From positions 806,001-870,000 of the forward strand of contig CAWAND010000010.1 in the NCBI GenBank assembly GCA_963783335.1: a DNA stretch of 64,000 bases, in the 5' to 3' direction. Origin of the DNA: CAWAND01 sp963783335. Its GTDB lineage: Bacteria; Chloroflexota; Anaerolineae; Anaerolineales; E44-bin32. This document shows, piece after piece, positions 8,687-16,992 of the stretch. How positions within the stretch are numbered: the first letter of the stretch is position 1; each line of letters begins with the position of its first letter. Made by a program: the position numbers and the translations under genes. The notes beneath the pieces are model-generated. The model was not told the origin of the DNA and made no database searches. It saw only the letters and a list, made by a program, of their open reading frames with translations.

Positions 8687-9340
8687 TCAGACCTGCTCTT
8701 CGAAGCCAGATGCCCCCTCTGCCAGCCGCGATGGTGGGCGCGGCATGTCGAACCTGTCAGTCACCCGGCAGTAACCGGCGCCCGACAGGCGGCCGATCGG
8801 CTGGAGCTTGGCCAGGTCAACCTTGCTGCCGTCGAAAACCAGATCGTCGTCAGCATGGACATGGACCACCCGCCCAATGACCACACTGCCGCCGCCAGGC
8901 TGATCTCCAAGGTCGACAATCTCAACCGTGCGGCATTCGAAGTGAATCGGGCTTTCTCCCACCCGGGGTGGCTTGACGGCCACCGAATCGACCGGAGTCA
9001 GGCTCGCCAACTCGAATTCGTCGACCATCGGGCGGACCTCCATCGAGGTGATGTTCATCGCCTCGGCCAGAGGCTCGGTGACGATATTAATGACGAATTC
9101 GCCTGTCGCCCACGCGTTCTCCAGGCTGTCTTTCGACCTGGAGTCGGTGCCGCGGATCATGGGGCAGAAAAGCACGTGCGGCGGATTGCCGCAGATGGCG
9201 TTGAAGAAGGAAAAGGGCGCCAAGTTGTGCGCCCCTTCCGGGCTGATAGTGGACACCCAGCCGACGGGGCGCGGCAAGATCGACCCGATCATCAATTTGT
9301 AGACATCCTTCCAGGGGACGTTGGACGGATTCATTTCCAT
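8687..9340 (-). CDS. flavin reductase family protein (FMN-binding split barrel)
   Basis: 217 residues matching flavin-reductase-like proteins. The N-terminal LPRPVGWVSTISPEGAHNLAPFSFFNAIC segment forms the FMN-binding edge of the split barrel, followed by PPHVLF and DSLENAWATGEFVINIV. Family members reduce flavin with NAD(P)H or supply reduced flavin to monooxygenases. It lies 58 bp downstream of homogentisate dioxygenase on the same strand, so it may serve the aromatic-degradation cluster, but no partner monooxygenase is present in the window. Two ATGs (9340 and 9334) are possible. I used the first. Confidence 0.82.
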   Translation of the reverse strand: MEMNPSNVPWKDVYKLMIGSILPRPVGWVSTISPEGAHNLAPFSFFNAICGNPPHVLFCPMIRGTDSRSKDSLENAWATGEFVINIVTEPLAEAMNITSMEVRPMVDEFELASLTPVDSVAVKPPRVGESPIHFECRTVEIVDLGDQPGGGSVVIGRVVHVHADDDLVFDGSKVDLAKLQPIGRLSGAGYCRVTDRFDMPRPPSRLAEGASGFEEQV

Positions 9341-9397
9341 GGTGCAGCTGCGCTCCTCACGCTCCGAGGCGGGATGAGGGTTGGGCTTGGGGAGAGC

Positions 9398-10561
9398 TTA
9401 CTCTCCGTCCCCTTCCAGCCAGCTTTCCATATAATCTGTCTTCTCCAACTCGAGGGCGGGAAGCGCCACATTGAGCGGCCGGAATGTGTCCACCATCACC
9501 GCCAGCTCCTCAGTCTTCTCGGCGCCGATGGAAGCTTCGGTTGCGCCAGGCTGTGGCCCATGGGGCAGACCGGACGGATGCAGGGTGATGTCGTACTGGT
9601 TGATCCCCTTGCGGGACATGAAATCACCATCGCAATAGTAGATCACTTCATCTGAATTCACGTTGGAATGACTGTAAGGCGCCGGAATGGCCTCTGGGTG
9701 GTAGTCAAACAGCCTGGGCACAAACGAACACACCACGAAGTTCCAGCCCTCGAAGGTCTGATGCACTGGCGGCGGCTGGTGGATCAGCCCGGTGACAGGC
9801 TCGTAGTCGTTGATGTTGAACGCCCAGGGGTAGAGATAGCCGTCCCAACCGATCACATCCAACGGATGGTGATCGAGTACATGCTTCGAGATTTGATTGC
9901 GCACTTTGACCCGCACCTCAAACTCGCCGCGCTCGGTGTGCGTCTCCAAATCGTGGGGTGTGCGGATATCACGCTCCGTGTATGGCGCAAACTCGGTCAG
10001 CTGTCCGAAATTGTTTCGATAGCGTTTGGGGGGCTGGATCTGGGAGGGCGCCTCGATGACAAAGAACCGCGCCTCCTCGTTCAGACGCATCTGCCACGTG
10101 GTGCCATAGGGGATGACCACATAGTCTCCCGGCCCGAACTCGAGCAAGCCAAACTGCGAGTGAAGCTCACCCGAGCCTTCGTGAGTGAACCAGACTTCGT
10201 AGGCTTGACCATTTCGATAGAAATAGTCCATGCTGTCGGTAGGGCGGGAAATCCCCAGGGTGACATCGTCGTTGCCTAACAAGACGCGGTGCGCCGAGAC
10301 GGGATCACCGCCGGCCGGCGCCTCGCCCGTGGTGAAGGCACGGTGGCGGACGCCGCCGAAGTCCGAGTATTCTGGCCGCGCATCACCCAGGTGGTGGACC
10401 TCTTTCACCCTCGGTGGGAGGAAATGATGATAGAGAATGGACTGCAGACCGGAGAAGCCCTCCAGCCCCATAACCTCCTCGCGATAAAGCCCGCCATCTG
10501 GCTTCCTAAACTGCGTGTGCCGCTTCTGCGGCATCTCGCCTAGCCTTTGATAGAACGGCAT
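9398..10561 (-). CDS. hmgA: homogentisate 1,2-dioxygenase
   Basis: The 387-residue protein opens with PFYQRLGEMPQKRHTQFRKPDG and contains YYCDGDF and DITLHPSGLPHGPQPG, the cupin iron-binding region of homogentisate dioxygenases. The enzyme cleaves the homogentisate ring to maleylacetoacetate using Fe(II) and O2. The shorter length relative to the human enzyme fits the bacterial branch. The start at 10561 is supported by GGGAGG just upstream and by the conserved N-terminus, although the frame runs 93 bp further. It follows the FAH-family gene by 28 bp in the tyrosine degradation cluster. Confidence 0.9.
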   Translation of the reverse strand: MPFYQRLGEMPQKRHTQFRKPDGGLYREEVMGLEGFSGLQSILYHHFLPPRVKEVHHLGDARPEYSDFGGVRHRAFTTGEAPAGGDPVSAHRVLLGNDDVTLGISRPTDSMDYFYRNGQAYEVWFTHEGSGELHSQFGLLEFGPGDYVVIPYGTTWQMRLNEEARFFVIEAPSQIQPPKRYRNNFGQLTEFAPYTERDIRTPHDLETHTERGEFEVRVKVRNQISKHVLDHHPLDVIGWDGYLYPWAFNINDYEPVTGLIHQPPPVHQTFEGWNFVVCSFVPRLFDYHPEAIPAPYSHSNVNSDEVIYYCDGDFMSRKGINQYDITLHPSGLPHGPQPGATEASIGAEKTEELAVMVDTFRPLNVALPALELEKTDYMESWLEGDGE

Positions 10562-10589
10562 GTTCCGCCTCCCTGGTGCTAACTTTGCC

Positions 10590-11594
10590 CTATGACCGAT
10601 CGGCCGGGCCGACGACGTTTCGCAAGACACCCATGCGCTCGATCTCGAGCTCAACCTCGTCGCCCGGCTGAAGCCAGGGCCCTTTGCCCTCCGTCAGTTC
10701 CAGCAGGCAGCCGCTGCCCACCGTCCCTGAACCCAAAACCTCACCAGGCAGCAGGAAGACCTCGTCGGAAGCGCGCTCGATCATTTCGGCGAAGCTGTAA
10801 TGAATATCCTTCCAGTTGCCCCGTGACCGCTCCTCTCCATTGACTCGCGCCACCATGTCCAGGCCGAACACGCCCGGCCGATCGGTCCGGCGATCCTCGA
10901 ACTCGTCGGGGGTGACCAGGCAAGGCCCAAAGCTCGAAGCGAAGTCCTTGCCCTTGGCCGGTCCGAGCCCGACCGACATCTCCTCTCGCTGGGCGTCGCG
11001 GGCTGACCAATCGTTGAAGATCATGTATCCGAAGATGAAAATGCTGGCCCGCTCAGCGGCGATGTTCCGCCCTGCCTGGCCGATCACGCAGGCGATTTCC
11101 AGTTCGTAGTCAAGCTCCTGCGAGTAACGTGGATAAGGCACCGTTTCGTTTGGTCCGTAGACGGAGTGGGGGTTGGAGAAATAGAACACCGGCTGACGGT
11201 ACCAGGCTTTCGGCACTTGAGCGCCCCGATTGGCAAACGATCTGGACACGTGCCCTTCAAAGGCGTAGAAGTCTCTCAGCCCCATTGGCCGTGGCAGGGG
11301 TGGCAGCAAACGGATTTCCCTCATTCCATAAGACAGCTTCGGCCCACCGCTGGCCGCCAGCGCTGTCAAATCTTCCCCGTGCACGGCGGCCATCAACATC
11401 TGGGAATAGGCCCAGGCACCCGGTCCGGCCAGGATCAGTTCCATCAGCGAGTTGGGGACCGGCTCGGCGGGGAGACTCTTGGCGCTCTGCGCCCACGATG
11501 TTGCCGTGGCCAGGTCCACGACCCACTTGCCCTCGAGCGCACCCAGCCGAGGCACGCGGGGCGCATCGTTTGTGACAAACGTCACATACCGCAA
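10590..11594 (-). CDS. fumarylacetoacetate hydrolase family protein
   Basis: 334 residues with the FAH C-terminal fold: PYPRYSQELDYELEIACVIGQAGRNI, YMIFNDWSARDAQ, GKDFASSFGPCLVTPDEF and LPGEVLGSGTVGSGCLLEL. The acidic residues in ELDYELE are the family metal ligands. Together with the neighbouring HPPD and homogentisate dioxygenase, the likely reaction is hydrolysis of fumarylacetoacetate to fumarate and acetoacetate, the last step of tyrosine breakdown. A related beta-diketone hydrolase activity remains possible. Codons 3-8 are overlapped by a TGTGA-N6-TCACA palindrome (11571-11586), and no good ribosome-binding site sits close to the start. Confidence 0.85.
   Translation of the reverse strand: MRYVTFVTNDAPRVPRLGALEGKWVVDLATATSWAQSAKSLPAEPVPNSLMELILAGPGAWAYSQMLMAAVHGEDLTALAASGGPKLSYGMREIRLLPPLPRPMGLRDFYAFEGHVSRSFANRGAQVPKAWYRQPVFYFSNPHSVYGPNETVPYPRYSQELDYELEIACVIGQAGRNIAAERASIFIFGYMIFNDWSARDAQREEMSVGLGPAKGKDFASSFGPCLVTPDEFEDRRTDRPGVFGLDMVARVNGEERSRGNWKDIHYSFAEMIERASDEVFLLPGEVLGSGTVGSGCLLELTEGKGPWLQPGDEVELEIERMGVLRNVVGPADRS
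11571..11586. repeat. TGTGA-N6-TCACA palindrome, copy 2
   Basis: Perfect inverted repeat TGTGA-CAAACG-TCACA, preceded by T. It falls inside the first codons of the FAH-family gene and 57 bp downstream of the HPPD stop, within a single-strand gene cluster. Confidence 0.7.
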
Positions 11595-11642
11595 TTGAGC
11601 CGCTCCTGGGCCGAATTTGGCCGGCTGATATGCTCGTTCAGA

Positions 11643-12770
11643 CTATAGATTGCCGCGACGGTCCTGCTCGGCTTCGATGGCCTCAAACAAAGCCTTGAAG
11701 TTGCCCTTGCCGAAGCCGCGGCTGCCGCGCCGCTGAATGACCTCGATGAAAGCCGTTGGCCGGTCTTGCAGGGGTTTGGAGAAGATCTGGAGCAGATAGC
11801 CCTCATCGTCACGGTCGACCAGGATCCCCAGCTCTTGAATGGCCTGGATGGATTCCTTGATATCGCCCACGCGCTCGGGGAGTGCTTGATAGTAGGCATC
11901 CGGCACCCGGAGAAACTCGACCCCCCGTTCTGTCAGTTGGGTCACGGTTTGGATGATATCGCCCGTGGCCAGGGCAAGATGCTGAACCCCAGGGGTGAGG
12001 TAGTAGTTCAGGTATTCTTCGATCTGGCTTTTCTTCTTGCCTTCTGCGGGTTCGTTAATCGGCAGCTTCACCCGACCGCTCCCGTCCTGCATCACCTTCG
12101 ACATCAGCGCCGAGTATTCGGTGCTGATGTCCTTGTCATCGAAGTGCAGAAGCTGGCGGAAGCCCATCACCTGGTGATAGAAGTTCACCCAGTAGTTCAT
12201 CTTGCCCAGCTCGACGTTGCCCACCACGTGATCTACGGCAGCCAAACCTGTCGATTCGGCCGGGTAATCGATGGGGGCGTAGCCGGGGGCGAATGGGCCG
12301 GTGTAATCGTCCCGATCGACAAAGACGTGCAGCACCTCACCGTAGGCACGAATGGCCGAGCTGCGATAGATGCCGAAATCGTCTCTCTCCTCTTTCGGGG
12401 CCCAGACTGCCACACCGCCACGCGATGTGGTTTCTTTGAACGCCTGCTCAACATCCTCAACGCCCAAAGCCACAATTTTGACGCCATCACCGTGCACGAG
12501 ATGGTGCCCGGCGATGGCGTTTGACGGTCCATAGGGCGCAGACACAACCAGGCGAATCTTCCCAGACTCCAGAACGTAGGAAGCGAAGTCACGATTGCCC
12601 GTCTCCAGGCCGGAATAGGCCACCGGCTTAAAGCCGAAAGCCTTCCACCAGTAGTACATGGCTTGCTTGGCGTTCCCCACCCAGAAATGGATGTGGTCGA
12701 TGCTTTTGATCTGGAGAAAGTCGGCTTCTTCCGTGATGGGCCGCGTTTCGGTCGTCTTCGCTTCCACCAT
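11643..12770 (-). CDS. hppD: 4-hydroxyphenylpyruvate dioxygenase
   Basis: 375 residues with two glyoxalase-fold halves. The N-terminal half begins KSIDHIHFWVGNAKQAMYYW. The C-terminal half carries the Fe(II) ligands in AAVDHVVGNV and GVQHLALATGDI, with the final glutamate in TAFIEVIQRRGSRGFGKGNFKALFEAIE, the conserved closing helix. It converts 4-hydroxyphenylpyruvate to homogentisate with O2. Start at 12770 has GGGAGGTG five bases upstream. It is directly downstream of an aminotransferase and upstream of the FAH-family and homogentisate dioxygenase genes, matching the pathway order. Confidence 0.95.
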   Translation of the reverse strand: MVEAKTTETRPITEEADFLQIKSIDHIHFWVGNAKQAMYYWWKAFGFKPVAYSGLETGNRDFASYVLESGKIRLVVSAPYGPSNAIAGHHLVHGDGVKIVALGVEDVEQAFKETTSRGGVAVWAPKEERDDFGIYRSSAIRAYGEVLHVFVDRDDYTGPFAPGYAPIDYPAESTGLAAVDHVVGNVELGKMNYWVNFYHQVMGFRQLLHFDDKDISTEYSALMSKVMQDGSGRVKLPINEPAEGKKKSQIEEYLNYYLTPGVQHLALATGDIIQTVTQLTERGVEFLRVPDAYYQALPERVGDIKESIQAIQELGILVDRDDEGYLLQIFSKPLQDRPTAFIEVIQRRGSRGFGKGNFKALFEAIEAEQDRRGNL

Positions 12771-12790
12771 CGCACACCTCCCAAGGTGTC

Positions 12791-13990
12791 TTAATGTGTC
12801 AGGGCAGCCTCCCGAATGGCTTCTGCCAGTCGGGCCACCCCAGTTTCAATCCTTTCCGTCCGCACGTTCCCAAAACTCAGGCGCAGGCAGTTTTCGTGGC
12901 CCCCTTCCACGGCGAATGCCGCACCGGGGATATAGGCGACCTTCTTGGCGACCGCAGCTTCGAACAGCTTCCAGGCATCCAGCCCTTCGGCCAGGGTCAA
13001 CCAGACAAACAAGCCCCCTTGAGGTCGTGTCCAGCTTTCACCAGATGTGAACTCGGATTCCAGGGCGGCAAGCAAGCGGTCCCGCCGCGCTTTGTGCAGC
13101 GCATTCATGTCTGCCAGATGTGTCTCCAGGTGGCCGCGCCGGATGAATTCGTGGACGGCCCGCTGGGTCAAGGTCGAGGTCTCCAAGTCCATCGATTCGC
13201 GGACGACGGTGATCTTGGGGATCATGTTTTCCGGTGCCACGATCCACCCAAGGCGGACTCCGGGAGCGAACATCTTGGAGAACGAGCCCAGGTAGAAAAC
13301 CCATCCATCCTGATCGTATGCCTTGATCGGCGGGAGGGGATCCCCTTCGAACCGGAGCATGCTGTACGGGTCATCCTCAATCAAGGGAACCTGGTAGCGA
13401 GCGGCCAATTCGGCGGCGGTCTGCCTGGCAGAGCTGGGCATTGTTGCGCTCAATGGATTGTGGAAGTTAGGGACCAGCACGGCCAGTTTGGGCGGCGGTT
13501 CATCCCGGAAGACATCTTCCAGTGCCTGCACATCGGCACCCGTGGTTGGGTCAATGGCCACCGTTCGCACCTCGGCGCCGCGGCCGGCCGTCACCTGTTG
13601 GATCCCGGTAAAAGCGATCGCTTCAACCGCGGCCGGGTCACCGGGATCGAGCAGCATTGTCGACAGGATGGACAGGCCTTGTTGAGCGCCATTGGTGATG
13701 AAAATCTGGTCCGGAGAACATGCCACGCCCCGCGAGCGCATATGTTCCGCAATCCAAGCTTGCAGGGGTGCATAGGGGGGGCTGTACTGAAGGCTGGCAG
13801 CGCCGTCTCTGGCAAGTACGGCGTCCAGGCACGCGCCATAGGCGTCCACCGGGAGGGTTTCATCGGCGGGAAGACCCCCCGCCAGCGAAACGATGTCCGG
13901 GTCGACGGCCAGTTTGAGCAGGTCGCGCATGACCGATCGCTCGAGATGAGAGACCCCTCGGGACATCTGAATCGACCGATCACCGCTCAT
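12791..13990 (-). CDS. PLP-dependent aminotransferase, probable aromatic/aminoadipate type
   Basis: Fold-type I aminotransferase of about 399 residues, with SLAGGLPADETLP, QYSPPYAPLQAWIAEHMRSRG, TNGAQQGLSILS, LVPNFHNPLSATM and YLGSFSKMFAPGVRLGW, where the Lys of GSFSK binds PLP. This is the LysN/MocR-type subgroup, which includes aromatic and 2-aminoadipate transaminases. Its place 20 bp before HPPD suggests it makes 4-hydroxyphenylpyruvate from tyrosine. Two starts compete: ATG 14017 and ATG 13990. A TATAAT at 13997-14002 would put transcription start exactly at 13990, favouring that start and a leaderless mRNA. Confidence 0.85.
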   Translation of the reverse strand: MSGDRSIQMSRGVSHLERSVMRDLLKLAVDPDIVSLAGGLPADETLPVDAYGACLDAVLARDGAASLQYSPPYAPLQAWIAEHMRSRGVACSPDQIFITNGAQQGLSILSTMLLDPGDPAAVEAIAFTGIQQVTAGRGAEVRTVAIDPTTGADVQALEDVFRDEPPPKLAVLVPNFHNPLSATMPSSARQTAAELAARYQVPLIEDDPYSMLRFEGDPLPPIKAYDQDGWVFYLGSFSKMFAPGVRLGWIVAPENMIPKITVVRESMDLETSTLTQRAVHEFIRRGHLETHLADMNALHKARRDRLLAALESEFTSGESWTRPQGGLFVWLTLAEGLDAWKLFEAAVAKKVAYIPGAAFAVEGGHENCLRLSFGNVRTERIETGVARLAEAIREAALTH

Positions 13991-13996
13991 GCTTGG

Positions 13997-14002
13997 ATTA
14001 TA
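13997..14002 (-). promoter_or_regulatory. -10 element of the tyrosine-degradation cluster
   Basis: TATAAT on the minus strand, with the predicted +1 coinciding with the A of ATG at 13990. No convincing -35 is visible and no ribosome-binding site precedes the ATG, which would fit a leaderless transcript. Confidence 0.45.
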
Positions 14003-14028
14003 GTCCACCGGCCGCATGTGCTCTCGGC

Positions 14029-15243
14029 TCAGTCCTCCGCCGGCGATGACGCTGAATCTGTATCTGGCTCGGGAAGGTCTTGAAGGGCCCGGTCGACCCG
14101 CTCTTTGAGGGTCACCCTCTTCGGGCGCCTGCGCCCCAGGTCTTTCAGCCGATCGACCACCAATTCGCTGGTGGCGCGAGCGATCTTGCGGATGTCTTCC
14201 GGAGCCAATCGCGCACCGCGCTCGAACCACACGGCGCTTGCATACCCAAGGGCAGCCGTCGTCCCAACGGCCACTCCGGCGGCCACAAGCCACCCGGGCG
14301 GGCCGCCAAGCTTGGACAGCTCGTAGAACAGGGTGCGCCCGAGCACGGCTGCGCCAAAGGTTGCCACCAGTTCGCGCGCCCGGGACAGGGTGATTCTATA
14401 GGTGTAGATGCGAGCGATGGAAATAACCATCGCCGTTTGCACGCCGAGCAGCGGCAGGAAATCGACAAACGGCAGAGGTGTCACTGCAATGGCCGCCGCA
14501 GCTGATGCTGAACGGGCTATCACCGTTTGCGAAAGGCTCCAGCGGTATGCAGGAAGTGCTCGCCCCAAGGCGGCTACGATGGCCGGCTCCGAACGCACCA
14601 TGCCGGCCAGCAGCCTTTCGACGCCAGTCCCCTTGCGGGCACTCAAGGCGATGATCTCGTCTGATGAAACGCCCAGGTCGCCGGCCGCTTTGCCAACGAC
14701 GGCCGCGGCATCCTTTGCGGGTATCACGTCCATCTTGTTCAGCGCCATAAGAAATGGCCTGTCCAGGCCGCGCACATCCCGCAGCAGCTGGCGCTCCGGC
14801 TCCCTGACGCCGTGCGTCGCGTCCAGGAGCAGGACCACCAGATCGGCATCTCCACCGGCCGCCATGGCTCGTTGGCGCTCATCTTCGCCGACCGAGCCCA
14901 CGGCATCTGCCCCGGGCGTGTCCACGATTTGGAAGACACCGGCGTCGGCGGCGCTGGCGACGCGCGTTGTCCCTGGCACGGCACTGACTGCGGCGGGAGC
15001 CTGGCCAGGATGAATGAGGAGATTGTAGAGCGTGGACTTCCCGGCGTTGGCCGGGCCTAGAATGGCCACGGTGTGTTTGTCACCTGCCGCCAACATGACG
15101 TGTTCGGCCGCCTGGTCCACCAACCCCCGCCAGGCCTTCAGCCCTCCCGGGAGACGATCAAGCCACTTCATCAATCCCTGACGGGCCGTGTCAGGCAGGT
15201 CATCCCACGCCTGCGAGACGGTGTCTGAAAGCCGCCGGTTCAT
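14029..15243 (-). CDS. Era-like GTP-binding protein with C-terminal membrane domain
   Basis: 404 residues. The G domain shows G1 GPANAGKST (about 63-71), a G2-region threonine in PGTTR, G3 DTPG and G4 NKMD. After it comes a region with SLSQTVIARSASAAAAIAVTPLPFVDFLPLLGVQTAMV, typical of DUF697-type hydrophobic domains found after GTPases. The rest is helical and basic, ending in an acidic tail. It probably acts at the membrane, but its target is unknown. It ends 12 bp before the first in-frame start of the downstream aminotransferase. Immediately upstream is the candidate replication origin. Confidence 0.75.
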   Translation of the reverse strand: MNRRLSDTVSQAWDDLPDTARQGLMKWLDRLPGGLKAWRGLVDQAAEHVMLAAGDKHTVAILGPANAGKSTLYNLLIHPGQAPAAVSAVPGTTRVASAADAGVFQIVDTPGADAVGSVGEDERQRAMAAGGDADLVVLLLDATHGVREPERQLLRDVRGLDRPFLMALNKMDVIPAKDAAAVVGKAAGDLGVSSDEIIALSARKGTGVERLLAGMVRSEPAIVAALGRALPAYRWSLSQTVIARSASAAAAIAVTPLPFVDFLPLLGVQTAMVISIARIYTYRITLSRARELVATFGAAVLGRTLFYELSKLGGPPGWLVAAGVAVGTTAALGYASAVWFERGARLAPEDIRKIARATSELVVDRLKDLGRRRPKRVTLKERVDRALQDLPEPDTDSASSPAED

Positions 15244-15673
15244 GCATTTCCCTCGGTCACAGTCGACTTTTCCCAGAGCCTACCTGTGGAGAAAGCCGCT
15301 CGGGCCTGTGGATAACTCCTGTAGCGTGTGGATAAAGGTTGCACACAACCATGTCTCATCTGATCGCCGAATCCCATATAACGCATCCGCCCCAACCTCG
15401 CCCCCACATATACGGTTTTGACGCCCAGGCGATCCCAGTCGCCTCCCCCGCGTCCCCAAACAGCCCACAGCCGGCGTGTGGACAAACTATCCCGTCTTTG
15501 CCCCCACATATGGTCATTGTCCGGCACCCTGCGCGTCATATGGGGGGTTGGCCTGGTGGCGAGTGTCGTATCCACAAATCCACAGTCCCTACGAAGACTA
15601 CTAGTTATAACTCATATACTGATAAGGATATGTGTGGAAAGTAACAACAAGTCACACCAATGAAGTCCCCTTG
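15244..15673. other. candidate chromosomal replication origin (DnaA-box cluster)
   Basis: This 430-bp gap between the GTPase and glutamate dehydrogenase genes contains no gene. It holds two perfect DnaA boxes TGTGGATAA at 15307-15315 and 15327-15335, exactly 20 bp apart. Near matches lie at 15285 (TGTGGAGAA), 15477 (TGTGGACAA), 15568 and 15576 on the other strand (GTATCCACA, AAATCCACA) and 15633 (TGTGGAAAG). An AT-rich stretch at about 15596-15650 could be the unwinding element. CCCCCACATAT occurs twice exactly 100 bp apart (15401 and 15501). Against an origin: dnaA is not adjacent and both flanking genes are on the minus strand. Confidence 0.5.
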
Positions 15674-16948
15674 TTAGGCCCAGCCGCGGAACTGCATAGC
15701 CCTCACCACGCGATCGATAGCCACCATATACGCAGCGTCCCGCATGGGGACCTTCTGGTCCTGCGATACTTTGAGCACGGACTGAAACGCGTTCGTCATC
15801 TTGTGGTCCAGGCGTGAAAGGACCTCGTCCGCGGGCCAGTAGAAGTTCATGTCGTTTTGGACACTTTCGAAGTATGAGACAGTGACACCACCAGCGTTGC
15901 ACAAGAAATCCGGTATGACGAAGATAGACTTGCTGTTGAATATCTGGTCGGCCTCGATGGTGGTCGGGCCGTTGGCCCCCTCGGCTATGATCTTGACCCG
16001 GTCGCTAATCTCTCCGGCGTTGGCCTCGGTGATCTGGGCTTCCAGAGCGGCCGGTATGAGAACGTCCACATCGTAAGTGAGCCACGCATCCCCGTGATCG
16101 ACCTTGTAGCCGGCCTTGGTGGCGGCGTCTTTGTCGATGGAACCATAGACGTCAGTAATGCTTTGCAGGAAGAGGGGGTCGATTCCGTCCGGCTTGAAGA
16201 AGGTGTGGGATGCCTTGTCGGCCCGGTCCCAACTTGAGACGGAGACAACCTTTCCTCCCAGAATGTCTGTAAATCCGATGGCTGCGTGCTGGGCGACATT
16301 GCCAAAGCCCTGTATGGACGCCGTCAGCTGGGCGGGATCCAGGCCCAGGTGGTGGACCGCTTCTCGTATGGCGTAGACGACACCGAAACCGGTAGCCTCT
16401 TTGCGGCCACGGGAACCTCCGGCGTCAACGGGCTTGCCAGTGATCACGCCGGGCGTGTAGCGGCCGGTGAGTTTTGTGTACTCGTCCATCATCCAGCCCA
16501 TCATCTGCGGCGTGGTGCCGACATCGGGAGCTGGGATGTCGAGCCCGGGACCGATATTCTTCCAGACGGCATCGATCCAGCCGCGGCAAAGTCTCTCTTT
16601 CTCGCCAACGGTAAGATCGGCGGGGTCGACGGCCACGCCACCTTTGGCGCCGCCCAGAGGGATGTCGGCCACGGCGCACTTCCAGGTCATCCACATGGCC
16701 AATGCGCGAATGGTGTCGATCGTCTCGGCAGGATGGAAGCGAATACCGCCCTTGGCGGGGCCGCGGGCATCGTTGTGCTGGACGCGGTAGCCGAAGAACA
16801 CCCGAATGCTGCCATCGTCCATACGTACGGGGATCTGGAAACGAAACTCACGCATGGGCCAGCGCAGCAGCGATGCGACGCCATGCTCGAGGTTGAGTTG
16901 GTCTGCAACGCCGTCGAACTGTGATTGTGCCATCTCAAATGCGTTCAC
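15674..16948 (-). CDS. gdhA: Glu/Leu/Phe/Val dehydrogenase, probable glutamate dehydrogenase
   Basis: 424 residues with the family order intact. KGGIRFHP is followed by MTWKCAVADIPLGGAKGGVAVDP, where the Lys of GGAKGG is catalytic, then IPAPDVGT and a Rossmann domain beginning ASIQGFGNVAQHAAI. ANGPTTIEAD and IPDFLCNAGGVTVSYFE follow. It interconverts glutamate and 2-oxoglutarate with release of ammonia. Specificity within the family is not certain from sequence alone. The GTG start at 16948 has AAGGAG a few bases upstream. It is the last gene of a same-strand run containing gatCAB and two transferase genes, and lies next to the candidate origin. Confidence 0.9.
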   Translation of the reverse strand: MNAFEMAQSQFDGVADQLNLEHGVASLLRWPMREFRFQIPVRMDDGSIRVFFGYRVQHNDARGPAKGGIRFHPAETIDTIRALAMWMTWKCAVADIPLGGAKGGVAVDPADLTVGEKERLCRGWIDAVWKNIGPGLDIPAPDVGTTPQMMGWMMDEYTKLTGRYTPGVITGKPVDAGGSRGRKEATGFGVVYAIREAVHHLGLDPAQLTASIQGFGNVAQHAAIGFTDILGGKVVSVSSWDRADKASHTFFKPDGIDPLFLQSITDVYGSIDKDAATKAGYKVDHGDAWLTYDVDVLIPAALEAQITEANAGEISDRVKIIAEGANGPTTIEADQIFNSKSIFVIPDFLCNAGGVTVSYFESVQNDMNFYWPADEVLSRLDHKMTNAFQSVLKVSQDQKVPMRDAAYMVAIDRVVRAMQFRGWA

Positions 16949-16992
16949 GATACTCCTTAGCGAGGGTCAGAAATGTGCGACTGAGTGCGGCC

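Noticed and set aside
8636..9655. Plus-strand open frame of 339 codons
   Set aside because: Antisense to flavin reductase and homogentisate dioxygenase, both well supported by family motifs.
12794..14083. Long plus-strand open frame of 429 codons
   Set aside because: It is antisense to the aminotransferase gene, with no recognisable domain and arginine-poor but biased composition typical of high-GC shadow frames.
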